Assembly: GCA_963585895.1 (NCBI GenBank)
Contig: OY757907.1
Span: 108,899,512 to 108,963,511, forward strand
DNA from: Sepioteuthis lessoniana
Lineage: Eukaryota; Mollusca; Cephalopoda; Myopsida; Loliginidae
Length of the DNA: 64,000 bases
Reading direction: 5' to 3'
Made by a program: the position numbers and the translations under genes. Positions 54,574 to 64,000 of this stretch are shown piece after piece (position 1 is the stretch's first letter; each line of letters begins with the position of its first letter). The notes beneath the pieces were generated by a model, which saw nothing but the letters and a program-made list of their open reading frames with translations, ran no database searches and was not told where the DNA came from.

Positions 54574-55118
54574 ATATTGTTATATATTGACCCTCGATCG
54601 AGCCGTCAATCAAGAGATGCAGCTGTATAAATAAGCGGAAGGACAGTGAAACAGGTGCATCTGGTCGAAGATATCGGAATATCACCTTGACCTGAGGACG
54701 TGGTTGAATTCGGTGATAGTGGCAGATGCATACGCACACAGGAAGCAGATGGGCGTCAAACAAAAATATAACCAGGACACAGACAGTTGCAGTTCCAGTT
54801 GCAGTTGGAGTCAGTGGGAGACAGGATGCCAGCGGAGTGAGAACCAGCTCCAGACAGAAGGCTTGGGCCCTCAGTGACCCACGGTTGAGCAGCCCAGCCA
54901 GAATGCAAAAGAAGTTATGCTATGGTCAGAAGAACTTTGGGTCAATATGTAGTAGTCTGTCCCCGTCTCCAACTCACCTCTTACACACAACCAACATCAG
55001 AGAATAAAGTGTGAGAGATATATTTTTATAAAGAAGTGTATTCGTTCATTCATTGAAGTTCGTCATTATGTTTGATTATATTTATAGTTATATTTGTATT
55101 ATGAGTATACAACAATAT
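54574..55118 (+). mobile_element. Candidate larger LTR (about 537 bp) with TATA box
   Basis: Starts TGTTATATATTGACC at 54578 and may end TATACAACA at 55114, with ATAT on both sides (54574-54577 and 55115-55118). Inside, CTGTATAAATAAGCGG (TATA-like) lies near 54624 and a polyadenylation-type AGAATAAAG near 54998. The core is G+C-rich, unlike its surroundings. The ends are in AT-rich DNA, so the 4-bp duplication is weak evidence. Frames at 54521-55007 are probably not genes. Confidence 0.5.
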
Positions 55119-55571
55119 AAGAGAAAGTTTTTATGGTCTGTGGTTAAATGACCTGAAATAGTTTAACATTAAACCAAATTCAAAAATGTTGTGGTGAACA
55201 ATAATAGTATATAATATAATAGTAATAATGACAAAACTGATTGATCTGCGCAAAAATACAAAAATTTATTAAACAAAATGAGTAAATATTTATGGTTGAC
55301 TTATTTGGCATATATGTGACACTTGGGTGAAAAGTAATTGATTTAGGTTTGGCTTCTGTGTGTGTAGAAGCCAAGCAGTTTTTCCCTTGAAGAGGTCAGA
55401 ACCAAATGAAGAAGAGAAGTGAAAAAAGGGGTCATACTTAGGACCTTTTGTCTTCTTATACCTCCAGGCTGTTGTTGCTAATAATGTATGTGTTAATAAC
55501 TCCATCACCTCTTCAACTTTCTCTCTTCTCTACAAACCTTTTTGTTAATTATCCGAACCTCGTCCCAAAGG

Positions 55572-55603
<32 letters not shown>

Positions 55604-55705
55604 CCCTTTTTTCTCTGGTCTTTTAATTATAACTGTTCCTTGAATATGTTGTTTACAGTAACAGTATGAGTCACATGTTGAGTTATTGAGCTAGTTGTAC
55701 TAGAT
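55119..55705. other. No gene seen
   Basis: AT-rich, with (AT)n at 55577-55602 and short frames lacking support. Confidence 0.4.
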
Positions 55706-55709
55706 TTCC

Positions 55710-55966
55710 CAGCTCATTGGTCTCGTGGGTAGAGTGTTTGCCAGTGGTCCAAGAAACCAGGGTTCAATCCCAGGTTGAGTCATACCAAAGACTTAAAAAA
55801 TGCTACTTCATACTTCCTTGCTTAACACTCAGCATTATAAGGTACATATCAATGGTAAAATAGAGCAATCCAGCGGAAGGAGTAGTGCTCTCCCCTACAC
55901 GTCAGTGTAGTAGCTATTGAAAAGGGAGCCTTTGGGTTGCCCTCGACTCCAGTTGCCAACTTTACT
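55710..55966 (+). mobile_element. SINE-1 copy, full length
   Basis: AGCTCATTGGTCTCGTGGGT, GGTTCAATCCCAGGTTGAG, GTCAGTGTAGTAGC, GCCAACTTTAC. Confidence 0.9.
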
Positions 55967-56047
55967 ACTTGTACTAGATTTAAAGAAGACACCAAAATGG
56001 GCAAATATGTGTAATTAAAATACTGTTTATTGCTAAATCCTTCATCA

Positions 56048-56240
56048 GTTTAGAGCAGGGGTAGGCAAACTGCCGCCCACTGCACTGTTCTGTGCATCTT
56101 ACGGGAGCCTCTAAAAAATTAATATAAACACTTGCACTTGAATCAAGACTAAATTTTGTGATTTTTAAAGGTGGAGCTCTAATTCATAACACAGTGATGC
56201 AGCCCACCCACCAAAAAGTTTGCCCAACCTTGGTTTAGAG
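56048..56240. mobile_element. hAT-type MITE (177 bp) with 8-bp TSD
   Basis: Element 56056-56232 begins CAGGGGTAGGCAAACT and ends AGTTTGCCCAACCTTG, near-perfect inverted ends of the CAGGGGT...ACCCCTG hAT class. GTTTAGAG flanks it at 56048-56055 and 56233-56240; 8 bp is the standard hAT duplication. Non-autonomous, no coding capacity. Confidence 0.95.
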
Positions 56241-56389
56241 AGATAAGAGAACTGAACCATTCTTGCTTCCCTGACTCTAAAGCAGCATTTATAGCTAAAA
56301 GTTTAATGAAAACTACCAAAATCCTGACTCTTTTGCTAGAGTAACTTCTACTTGTTTTGACAATCTCAGTATGTTGTTCAGGTTTTCTT

Positions 56390-56592
56390 ATTAATAGATC
56401 TTCAAATAAACCACAAATTCATTGCAACTTGTCTTGCCAAAAAGGATAGAGTGACAAGATCATTAGGAAACCCTGCTGGCTGGCATAGATCAGATGGTGA
56501 CTTATTTCATATTCATCACTGGATATAACAACCTTTTGGAAATTATTACTGTCTGGGAGGTAGCTATGGGAGAGTGGTTTTGCAGAATGCAA
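56390..56592 (+). repeat. Rep-8, second copy of the 210-bp direct repeat
   Basis: GATCTTCAAATAAACCAC to GGGAGAGTGGTTTTGCAGAA, same orientation as 49853-50060. Confidence 0.8.
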
Positions 56593-56744
56593 AACCCACG
56601 CACTCTTGAAAAGTAAATATAACCACCTCCAGCCAAAGTTTTAAAAAGGATCAACAATTTTACTTTTCCTATGAACAGAAAGAATCAGTCTGAAAAGGGA
56701 CAATGAAATAAAGGCACCAAAAAATTCAGTCTTTTTTTATAATA

Positions 56745-56990
56745 ATATGACAGTCAATTGTATTTGATAGTGAGGCTCCAGTGTTTGATTTTAGGGAATA
56801 TTGAGTACCCCTTCATTATCATAACTCTCAGGTCCACTCTGACCATAAGTGGTTGGACCTATTCAGGTCCCATCTATGGGTCAAATAAAACAGTTCATTC
56901 ATTTAATTAGGGTTAATATTTTTAGTTATTTCAAACCATACAGCTGTGTGCAAATAGTTCATATTAGATAGGAATACTTGAGAAATAGAA
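56745..56990 (+). mobile_element. Rep-4 fragment
   Basis: GATAGTGAGGCTCCAGTGTT, ACCCCTTCATTATCATAACT, CCCATCTATGGGTCAAATA. Confidence 0.7.
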
Positions 56991-57007
56991 TTACTAATGT
57001 TAAATAA

Positions 57008-57190
57008 CAATTCAAATTTAAATTCAAATCCTGGTTTAGGCTGATTGTATTTTGCTTTATACTAATGCCCTTCGAAAAGGCATGAATCCATCTGTCCTTC
57101 CTCCAGCACAGCATAAATAGTTGGGCAGATGAGAGATTCTTTAGCACTGGTTAAGCAACCACTCAAGGAGAAGGAAAACTGAATTCAAAC
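57008..57190 (+). mobile_element. SINE-2 partial copy
   Basis: AAATTCAAATCCTGGTTTAG (B-box region), AGGCATGAATCCATCTGTCC, GGAGAAGGAAAACTGAATTC; A-box end and tail missing. Confidence 0.75.
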
Positions 57191-57242
57191 CAGCAGTAAA
57201 AATCAAACTGCTTTTAATGGTGATGGTGGATGTGGTTAAATA

Positions 57243-57480
57243 CATCATCATCATCATCATCATCATCATCATGTTGAGCAGATAGCATGGTTGTCGTTGA
57301 CTTTCTTTTGCCATCTGTCCCTTTTGTCCGTTGCTCTTGGCAGGTACTCTAGACTGCATCCAATATCCACACAGAGCTGATCTAAATCTCTTTGTTAGTT
57401 GGCCAACTCTGGCACGATCATATGTAGAAATCCAAGGAAGAATGCTGCCCCTGAGTTTCTCCTTGCTTCTTACACTAAAA
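57243..57480 (-). pseudogene. LINE-1 3' end, diverged
   Basis: (CAT)n at 57243-57272, then minus-strand coding remnant SKEKLRGSILPWISTYDRAR and GQLTKRFRSALCGY, corresponding to the DELI..VLLWTPTYGRAKAGR..TYIQQLC segment of LINE-1. The frame at 57141-57488 includes it. Faces the next copy head-on. Confidence 0.65.
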
Positions 57481-57510
57481 GAAGGCAAGAAGCAGACGAT
57501 ACCCCATAGA

Positions 57511-58166
57511 AACTATTATGGACATGGACCGTGCAGATGACATAGCAGTTCTTGAAAATACACCTACTCCAGCTGAATCCCTGCTGCATAGTCTGGAGCA
57601 GGCAGCAGGTGGCATTGGCATCCATGTCAATGCAGACAAAATGGAGTACAAGTGTGTTAATTAAAAAGGAGACCTCCCCACTCTTAATGGCCGTTCTCTG
57701 AAATTAGTGGACAAATTCATCTACCTCAATTCCTGCATCTCATCTACTGAAAATTACATTAATATGCACCTAGAGAAGGCATGAACCGTCGAAGTGTATA
57801 GAGAAAAAACTAAACGGGAGCTGCACAAGAATGTTATGAGCTGTATTGAACAAATTCTGTAAGCAATATCCAACAAAACAACAGTTGAACGGCTACCTAC
57901 CTCCTATCTCTTAAACCATCCAAATAAGACAAAGCATGCGGGTCACTGCTGGAGAAGCAGGAACAAAATCATCAGTGATGTTCACCTATGAACCCCATCA
58001 CATGGACATGCCAATGTTGGACATCTAAGAAGAACATACTTACAACAGTTCTGTATGAACATAAGATGTAGACTAAAAGTCCTGCTTGAAGTGATGGATG
58101 ATAGGGATGATTAGGGAGAGAGAGTCAGGAAAATCCCTACCAGCTGCGTGACTTGATGATATTGAG
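57511..58166 (+). pseudogene. LINE-1 copy, degraded
   Basis: Starts at the catalytic box (ADDIAVLENTPTPAESLLHS), continues GIGIHVNADKMEY, a stop, LNGRSLKLVDKFIYL and a broken C-terminal half (AGHCWRSRNK near 57935). Ends CTTGATGATATTG. No intact frame. Confidence 0.8.
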
Positions 58167-59272
58167 TATTGTATAACACAACTATTATTATACATATTAT
58201 AACACAACTATTCAGACCTAACCGATAAAATGAAACGCAGTTTCTTCCTGGCAGCGGTCGCATCGATACTGCTATGTGGATGCACTACATGGACTCTAAC
58301 AAAACGGCTGGAGAAGAAGCTAGACGGCAATTACACAAGAATGCTGTGAGCAATCTTGAACAAGTCCTGGCAGCAACACCCCACAAGACACCAACTGTAC
58401 GGCCACCTGCCTCCTATCACGAAAACTATTCAAGTTAGACAAACTAGACATGCAGGACACTGCTGGAGAAGCAGGAATGAACCCATAAGTGATGCCCTCT
58501 TATGGACCCCCACATATGGCCGAGCAAAAGCAGGACGACCAGCACGAACATACATTCAGCAACTATGTGAGGATACGGGATGTAGTCCAGAAGACCTCCC
58601 AGAGGCGATGAACGATAGGGAAAAGTGGCAAGAGAGGGTCAGGGATATCCGTGCTACTAGCACGACATGATGATCATGATGATTATTGTATAGTATTGTA
58701 ACACAACTATTATTATACCATAGTATAACACAACTATTATTGTATAGTATTGTAACACAACTATTATTATATCATATTATAACACAACCATTATTGTATA
58801 GTATTGTAACACAACTATTATTATATCATATTATAACACAACCATTATTGTATAGTATTGTAACACAACTATTATTATATCATATTATAACACAACCATT
58901 ATTGTATAGTATTGTAACACAACGATTATTATATCATATTATAAAACAACCATTATTGTATAGTATTGTAACACAACTATTATTATATCATATTATAACA
59001 CAACCATTATTGTATAGTATTGTAACACAACTATTATTATATATTATTATAAAACAACTATTATTGTATAGTATTGTAACACAACTATTATTATACCATA
59101 TTATAACACAACCATTATTGTATAGTATTGTAACACAACTATTATTATACCATATTATAACACAACCATTATTGTATAGTATTGTAACACAACTATTATT
59201 ATACCATATTATAACACAACCATTATTGTATAGTATTGTAACACAACTATTATTATACCATATTATAACACC
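58167..59272 (+). repeat. 54-bp minisatellite (2 x 27) with a LINE-1 copy embedded
   Basis: Unit: ATTATTGTATAGTATTGTAA, CACAACT, then ATTATTATACCATATTATAA, CACAACC. Two related 27-bp halves make a 54-bp unit; about 11 copies lie at 58684-59272 and just under one at 58167-58212. The 209-codon frame at 58686-59315 (LLYSIVTQLLLYHIITQP repeat) stays open because 54 is a multiple of three, so I do not treat it as a gene. Confidence 0.93.
58213..58684 (+). pseudogene. LINE-1 copy, 5'-truncated, inside the 54-bp array
   Basis: Starts AGACCTAACCGATAAAATGA (DLTDKMK), runs through LCGCTTWTLTKRLEKKLDGN, a TGA at about 58347, then MNKSWQQHPTRHQLYGHLPP to VRDIRATSTT and an ATG-rich tail ending near 58684. 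Array units lie on both sides. Confidence 0.9.
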
Positions 59273-59812
59273 TTTGTTAGGTTATTTAACGCCAAATCCA
59301 TTTTTATGTGAATAATCTGTTCTATTTAAAACAATTCAGTTTAGCATAAGTACACAGTTTAATTGTCAAAAACATTTATTTCAAACTATTCAACAAGTTA
59401 TATGTAACAATTCAGTTAAGTGTAAATACAATTTTAATGTCGAAAAATAGTTCTATTTCAAATAATTCAGTTAAGCATAAGCACGCAGTTTAAATATAAG
59501 TACAGTTTAATTGTCAAAAACATTTCTATTTCAAGCTATTCAGTTTACTCAAACAATTCAGTTTAGCATAAGATTGCTGTTAGTTCTATTTAACCCATAG
59601 ATAGGGCCCTTATCAGGTGCTACCACTCCAGGCCAGAGTGGACCTGGGAGCGATGGTAATGAAGGGGTACTCCGCATTCCCCAAAGCTCCAGCATTGCTA
59701 GAACCTCACCCTCAGATTGTTTAGTGTCATATCCAGGACATTCGTTAGTGGGGGGCCTTACCCCTCTGCAGAGAAGCAGTCGATGTATTCTACAGCCCCA
59801 GCCGACTGGGCA
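59262..59812 (-). mobile_element. Rep-4 copy
   Basis: Tail GTTAGGTTATTTAACGCCAA at left; AGGTGCTACCACTCCAGGCC, GCAGAGAAGCAGTCGATGTA and CCCAGCCGACTGGGC at the head. Abuts the end of the minisatellite. Confidence 0.8.
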
Positions 59813-61885
59813 ACAAATGGGATGGAGAGAATAACAAAAACGTTAGGACCTCAATTGCTTTATCCTATCTATTAAGTTTTTAATTATATTCTTTATCTAT
59901 TTATCATTTATTCTTCTTTTTCTATCTATTATTTATTCTCTCCATTAAGTTTTTAAAGCTGTGGAATTAGGTGGAAATGGATCATGGATACAATATGCAG
60001 GCGAGCTTCCTTATTCTTTTAGGATCAGTTCCGCTTATCATTAAAAGGTTCATTTATTCCCCATAGATGTGAATGTTTGTCTCCTCTACCCCAGTCAGTT
60101 GAAGAATCAAGAAACCCATCTTCTTTTATTGGGGTTCACAGAACATTTTACCTGACTTGCAACTGAGATTATCTGGTCAGCCCCACCAACTATCACTTTG
60201 ATGGTTAATCAAGTCTGGCAACGTTGGCAAATCCTGGTTAACTGCTGTTTTCAGTCTTAGGTGCTACATCAAGTATATTTTGTTACACCTAACCCATTGG
60301 ACAAGATGTAGAACTTTGTCATCTCACCTTTCTTGCAGCTGCTGGATTTTCTTTGGTAGTTTGTCATATCTGGGTACTATTTGCATACAATGCTACACAG
60401 ATATTACACTCTCATCCAAGCAGAAATTATAGACAGATGAACAAAAAACAAACCGAAAACATCACACTGTTTATTATATAGACAGATAATTGAGGGAATT
60501 AAATTTTTGACATATTTACTTCAATAATCCTACCCATGATATCATGAGTTGTAAAAACTAGTTATTTCAGATTTTACAAGCACACAAATGGTTTTCCTCC
60601 AAGAAAAAGAAATGTAAATAACTTCCAAAAGCCTAGATGCTTGCTCAATTACTTAAATTCAAATCAACCATGTTTAAAGCTTTATTTCTAGTGAGCCATT
60701 TCAATTTATCTTTCCAAAATGATAAACAGTGATATTCTTTCCGAAGTCAGGATTAACTTTAAAATGCTTTTTTTTTTTTACATTTTTCGACCTACTTGTC
60801 AAACGAACTTATTATCTGCTTTAAAAGATTACCTGAAGGCTTTGTTGGTCCCTAATTCAATTGATTCTTTCATATCATGTTTTTGAGAATTTCTATCAAT
60901 TTTACTTCTCACTCCCCCTTCTTTTTGCCTTTAGTTCATTTTTTCTTAAATTAACTTATTATTTACATGACTGCAAAATATTTAATTTGCTGTGTTAAAT
61001 TACCAGTTTGCCTTGAGTTTGTTTTCTGAAGGCAACTATTTAATTTCATGGATGTTTCATAAGTTCTTCACACTTTAAAAAAAAAAAAAGAACAATTTTT
61101 ATTTAATGCTTTTCTTTATTTTATTCACTGTTTTTGTTTATATTGGATGAGATATTTATAATTGTTTTATAAAGCAAAAACAAAAACATCAACTGCTGCA
61201 AAAACATTTAACATGATGAACAGAAAATAGCTTATTCTTCTCAAAAATAAAGTATATGATATTAAGATATATCACAACTATTGGCATTTTTTTGTAAAAA
61301 TTGTCTGAGTTTAGCGATGGTTAATCTTGGATAAGAAGGTTTTTAAAAAGTATAAGGGTCATTCAAAAACCTTCACCCAGAAGGAAGAGCCAGAGCTGAA
61401 GATTTTCAAGACACGCTAATGCAGATTTCTTTCTTAATTTTTGTACAGGTGAGGCCCTTACAAAGGTGAGAGGTATACAAAAAATTTTAAATCATGATGA
61501 GACTTTGAATTTTTTGAAGAATCCTCATAGGTCTCACTTCTTAAAAGCTGAATTTTGTGGAATTTTTTTTCATGCAACAGAACTCTTTAGTTGAAGTTAT
61601 TCTCATGTGAACTTAGTAAAGCCAGAGTCAGCACAAAACCATTTCTCAATTTCAAGTAGTCAGAACATTAAAACTCAAGTCATACTGGACCAAGCTAGAT
61701 TACTGCACCAATAATTATTGAGTGAGGTAAATACATCAAGGTACATATCAAATGTCTGATACCAACCAATACCACATAAAATTGTTGCCGTCTGTGTGTA
61801 AGAATATTCTATTGAAGTTACATTCTATATATGTTTGAAATCAAGGAGTACTTTCATAATTTACCAAACCACAGAACCACCCTTT

Positions 61886-61928
<43 letters not shown>

Positions 61929-63049
61929 ATAATGAAATATGACGTGCAAAAATTAGTATCGTAAGCAGTTTTTATAAAATTAACATGTTTGTACTTAAAA
62001 TAAGTTGTGGAAGTTAACTAAGCTTCGACTCTAGCAGTGAACAGAGATAGCATTTAACCGATGCTTAGAGGTGTAGGGGAAAGAAAGAAAGAAAGAAAAG
62101 GATAGAGAAGTACTTTACTGTTAACATGCAACTAAAAGCAACTATTCTATTTATCAAAATAAAACTTTTTTTCTAACAAAAATGAATTTATTCCCAAAGA
62201 AATAAATTTTACAAAGTAGTGCTACCACCACATTGCATATATTTTGCTGGTTGAGTTACACACTCAAATCTTTTAGAACACAAAATAAAAAATAAATATA
62301 GAATAAAACAATACAAACGAGTGTAACAGTATAGAATAAAAGGAAGGAGAAGAATAGGAACAGGCAGAAAGACTTACTTGCTGTTGGACCGCAATGATGC
62401 AAGAAGTTATAAGAAACATTTTATAAATGAAATACCTTCACTTGGCATTCAAATTCAATGTTTTTTTGTTTTTTTTTTCCTGGTCCATTTCTGTCTCCCA
62501 AAAGTCCACTTAACAACTGGGAAAAACACCCTGTATCTCATGTAGGATATTTCCATTTCTCTGTACCTTGTCTTAACAATTCTTCAGGCTCGTCTTCATT
62601 GGAATTCAAGCTGAAATTCTTCCATAATCCTGCTTCAAAATGTTGTCTGAAACTTACTCTCTCTAAGTAAACAGGTGGTACAAAGCTTTCTTTTTTTTTT
62701 TTTTCTTTTTTTTCCTTTCTTTTGTTTTTTTTCTCTATGGCTTTTAACTCCATTTCTTTGGGTCCGGGTTGTCTAACAGATAGCAAATCTAGATTTTCAA
62801 CCTGGCTCGACTTCCCAGTGTTGGTTGAATGGTCGATACACAGCCTGGCAAACTGGCCACTAGGCGCTTTCTAGACTGCTCCCAGACTAAGACCAAACTA
62901 TCCAAAGACAAGAAATGGAAATGGGTAAATGCAAAAGCCAAAGGACAATAGTAACTGACTGCCCCAAGTGACTCACTTGTATAATTACAAGGGGCCAGTC
63001 ACAGTCCCACTTTGAAATAAACAAATGGCATTCGAGAAGTTTTTAACAA
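59813..63049. other. Long stretch with no recognised gene
   Basis: About 3.2 kb, AT-rich, with (AT)n at 61890-61924, GAAA repeats at 62083-62098, and a T/C tract at 62689-62735. The phrase AGGGTCATTCAAAAACCTTC at 61355-61375 resembles a mariner-type terminal repeat, but no partner was found. The minus-strand frame at 62538-62786 runs through the T/C tract and is not trusted. Confidence 0.45.
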
Positions 63050-63050
63050 A

Positions 63051-63297
63051 TTCATTAGCTTAGTGGTAGAGTGTTCACCAATGCACCGAGAGTACTGGGT
63101 TCAATCTCAGGTTGAGTCATACCAAAGACTCAAAAAGTGGTACTTGATACCTCGTATCTTAACGCTCAGCATTATAAGGTACATTTCAAGGGTAAAGTGG
63201 AGCAATCTAGGGAAAGGAGTAGCTCCCTCCCCTACACCTTGGTGTAGTAGCTATTGAAAAGGGAACTTTCGGGTAGCCCTCGACTATGGTTGCCAAC
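63051..63297 (+). mobile_element. SINE-1 copy, full length
   Basis: TTCATTAGCTTAGTGGTAGA, GGTTCAATCTCAGGTTGAG, CTACACCTTGGTGTAG hairpin intact, end TTGCCAAC. Confidence 0.9.
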
Positions 63298-63407
63298 AAC
63301 TACAAATTCTAAAAATATCAGAGCAGGTCAAGGAATTTTGAGATATCTATAATTAGATAGTATATGCTACTGGCATATATTTATAAACTGTCATGTACTT
63401 CATCATC

Positions 63408-63448
<41 letters not shown>

Positions 63449-63571
63449 ACCACTTGAAGTTTGGTACTTAAAGTTACATCTATGCACAATCATCAGATGG
63501 AACTGTTAGAGGCTAATCAATCATATATATATATATATATATATTGGCAGCATTTCTTTGTTGATACAAAT

Positions 63572-63767
63572 TTCATTAAACATAATAGACATTTTATGTC
63601 TACATATTTTCTTCTGGATCCGTTCGAATTCCCGTATTACTTTTATCGTATTCGGTGGGAATTGATTTATGTATTGTCCATAGTTGTCATACAACTATGG
63701 ACAATACATAAATCAATTCCCCCCGAAGAAAATATGTAGACATAAAATGTCTATTATGTTTAATGAA
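63572..63767. repeat. Long interrupted palindrome between AT microsatellites
   Basis: Outer arms 63572-63614 and 63725-63767 are perfect 43-bp inverted repeats. Inner arms 63658-63687 and 63691-63720 are perfect 30-bp inverted repeats around a 3-bp spacer. Between outer and inner arms lie 43 unmatched bases at left and 4 at right. (AT)n tracts flank it (63413-63446, 63523-63544, 63767-63782). The frame at 63461-63739 is incidental. Confidence 0.95.
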
Positions 63768-63930
63768 TATATATATATATATAGTCCATATGACGCTCAC
63801 ACAGGTGAAAAAATGCTTGAATAAATAGAATTAGAGCAGTTCAAATGAAGGAGAATATGTGCTTTTCTGTCATACCTGAAAAGTATTTTTTTATGGTCAT
63901 ATCAATTTCCATCTTACTATGTCCCTATAC

Positions 63931-64000
63931 ATCATCATCATGTCGTGCCGCTAGCACGGATATCCCTGACCCTCTCTCGCCACTTCTCCCTATCATTCAT
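63931..64000 (-). pseudogene. LINE-1 3' end, cut by the window edge
   Basis: ATCATCATCA tail then the complement of the LINE-1 C terminus (MNDREKWRERVRDIRAS...). Continues beyond the window. Confidence 0.9.

Noticed and set aside
58686..59315. 209-codon open frame as a gene
   Set aside because: Same reason with a 54-bp unit; it starts inside the tandem array.
61355..61480. Second mariner at AGGGTCATTCAAAAACC
   Set aside because: The phrase resembles a mariner-type end, but no inverted partner or transposase sequence could be found nearby.
62538..62786. 82-codon minus-strand frame with Lys/Glu-rich middle
   Set aside because: The charged segment is the translation of a T/C microsatellite-like tract; remaining residues give no recognisable motif.

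Overview
The window is AT-rich, repeat-dense eukaryotic DNA. No complete host gene, rRNA or functional tRNA gene is visible. Open frames are short, and almost every recognisable protein segment belongs to a decayed transposable element. The repertoire is tRNA-derived SINEs with good A and B boxes, non-LTR retrotransposons with (ATG)n tails, mariner and hAT elements, Penelope-like hairpin repeats and solo LTRs. Together with the very long gene-free stretches this fits a large invertebrate genome. A cephalopod mollusc (octopus-like) is my best guess, inferred from general resemblance of the SINEs and LINE and not proven here.

Family names used below are local labels. SINE-1 has a tRNA-like head, a small hairpin (CTACACC TT GGTGTAG) and a GTCGCCAACTTTA tail. 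SINE-2 has a tRNA-like head with GGTGTAATGGTTA and GAGTTCAAATCC. SINE-3 has a head with GTAGTGGTTAAC. Rep-4 is a non-coding family up to about 0.9 kb. Rep-5 is a 340-bp repeat with CCAAT and TATA-like boxes. Rep-6 is a hairpin-forming, Penelope-like repeat with a hammerhead-ribozyme-like core. Rep-8 is a 210-bp direct repeat. LINE-1, LINE-2 and LINE-3 are local names for three non-LTR retrotransposon lineages and do not mean mammalian L1.

Layout. 0-6 kb: a LINE-2 remnant, SINEs, a Rep-4 copy interrupted by a 1.3-kb LINE-1 copy, then a Rep-6 inverted dimer. 7-8.4 kb: a 27-bp minisatellite fused to a SINE-2 end. 8.8-18 kb: SINEs, a solo LTR, Rep-5, and LINE-1 and LINE-3 fragments. 18-26 kb: AT-rich DNA, a GC-richer island, nested SINE-2 copies, a second Rep-6 hairpin, a DDE-transposase remnant and a 200-N assembly gap. 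29-30 kb: a deleted mariner copy with TTAGGG repeats at the deletion junction. 31-39 kb: Rep-4 copies with tandem tails, a 61-bp minisatellite and a cluster of LINE-2 remnants. 41-54 kb: SINE and Rep-4 mosaics, a LINE-1 insertion with target-site duplication and a second solo LTR. 54-60 kb: a larger candidate LTR, a hAT MITE, and LINE-1 pieces embedded in a 54-bp minisatellite. 60-64 kb: mostly unrecognised sequence, a SINE-1 copy, a long palindrome, and a LINE-1 copy cut by the window end.

Nothing here works as an operon or pathway. The interaction is parasitic and structural: elements insert into one another, supply priming tails, and seed tandem arrays. The most interesting signals are the ribozyme-like hairpin family, minisatellites that appear to grow from SINE or LINE pieces, the telomere-motif patch in mariner, and the large palindrome near 63.6 kb. 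Boundaries of degraded repeats are approximate (tens of bases). Boundaries with target-site duplications were read directly.
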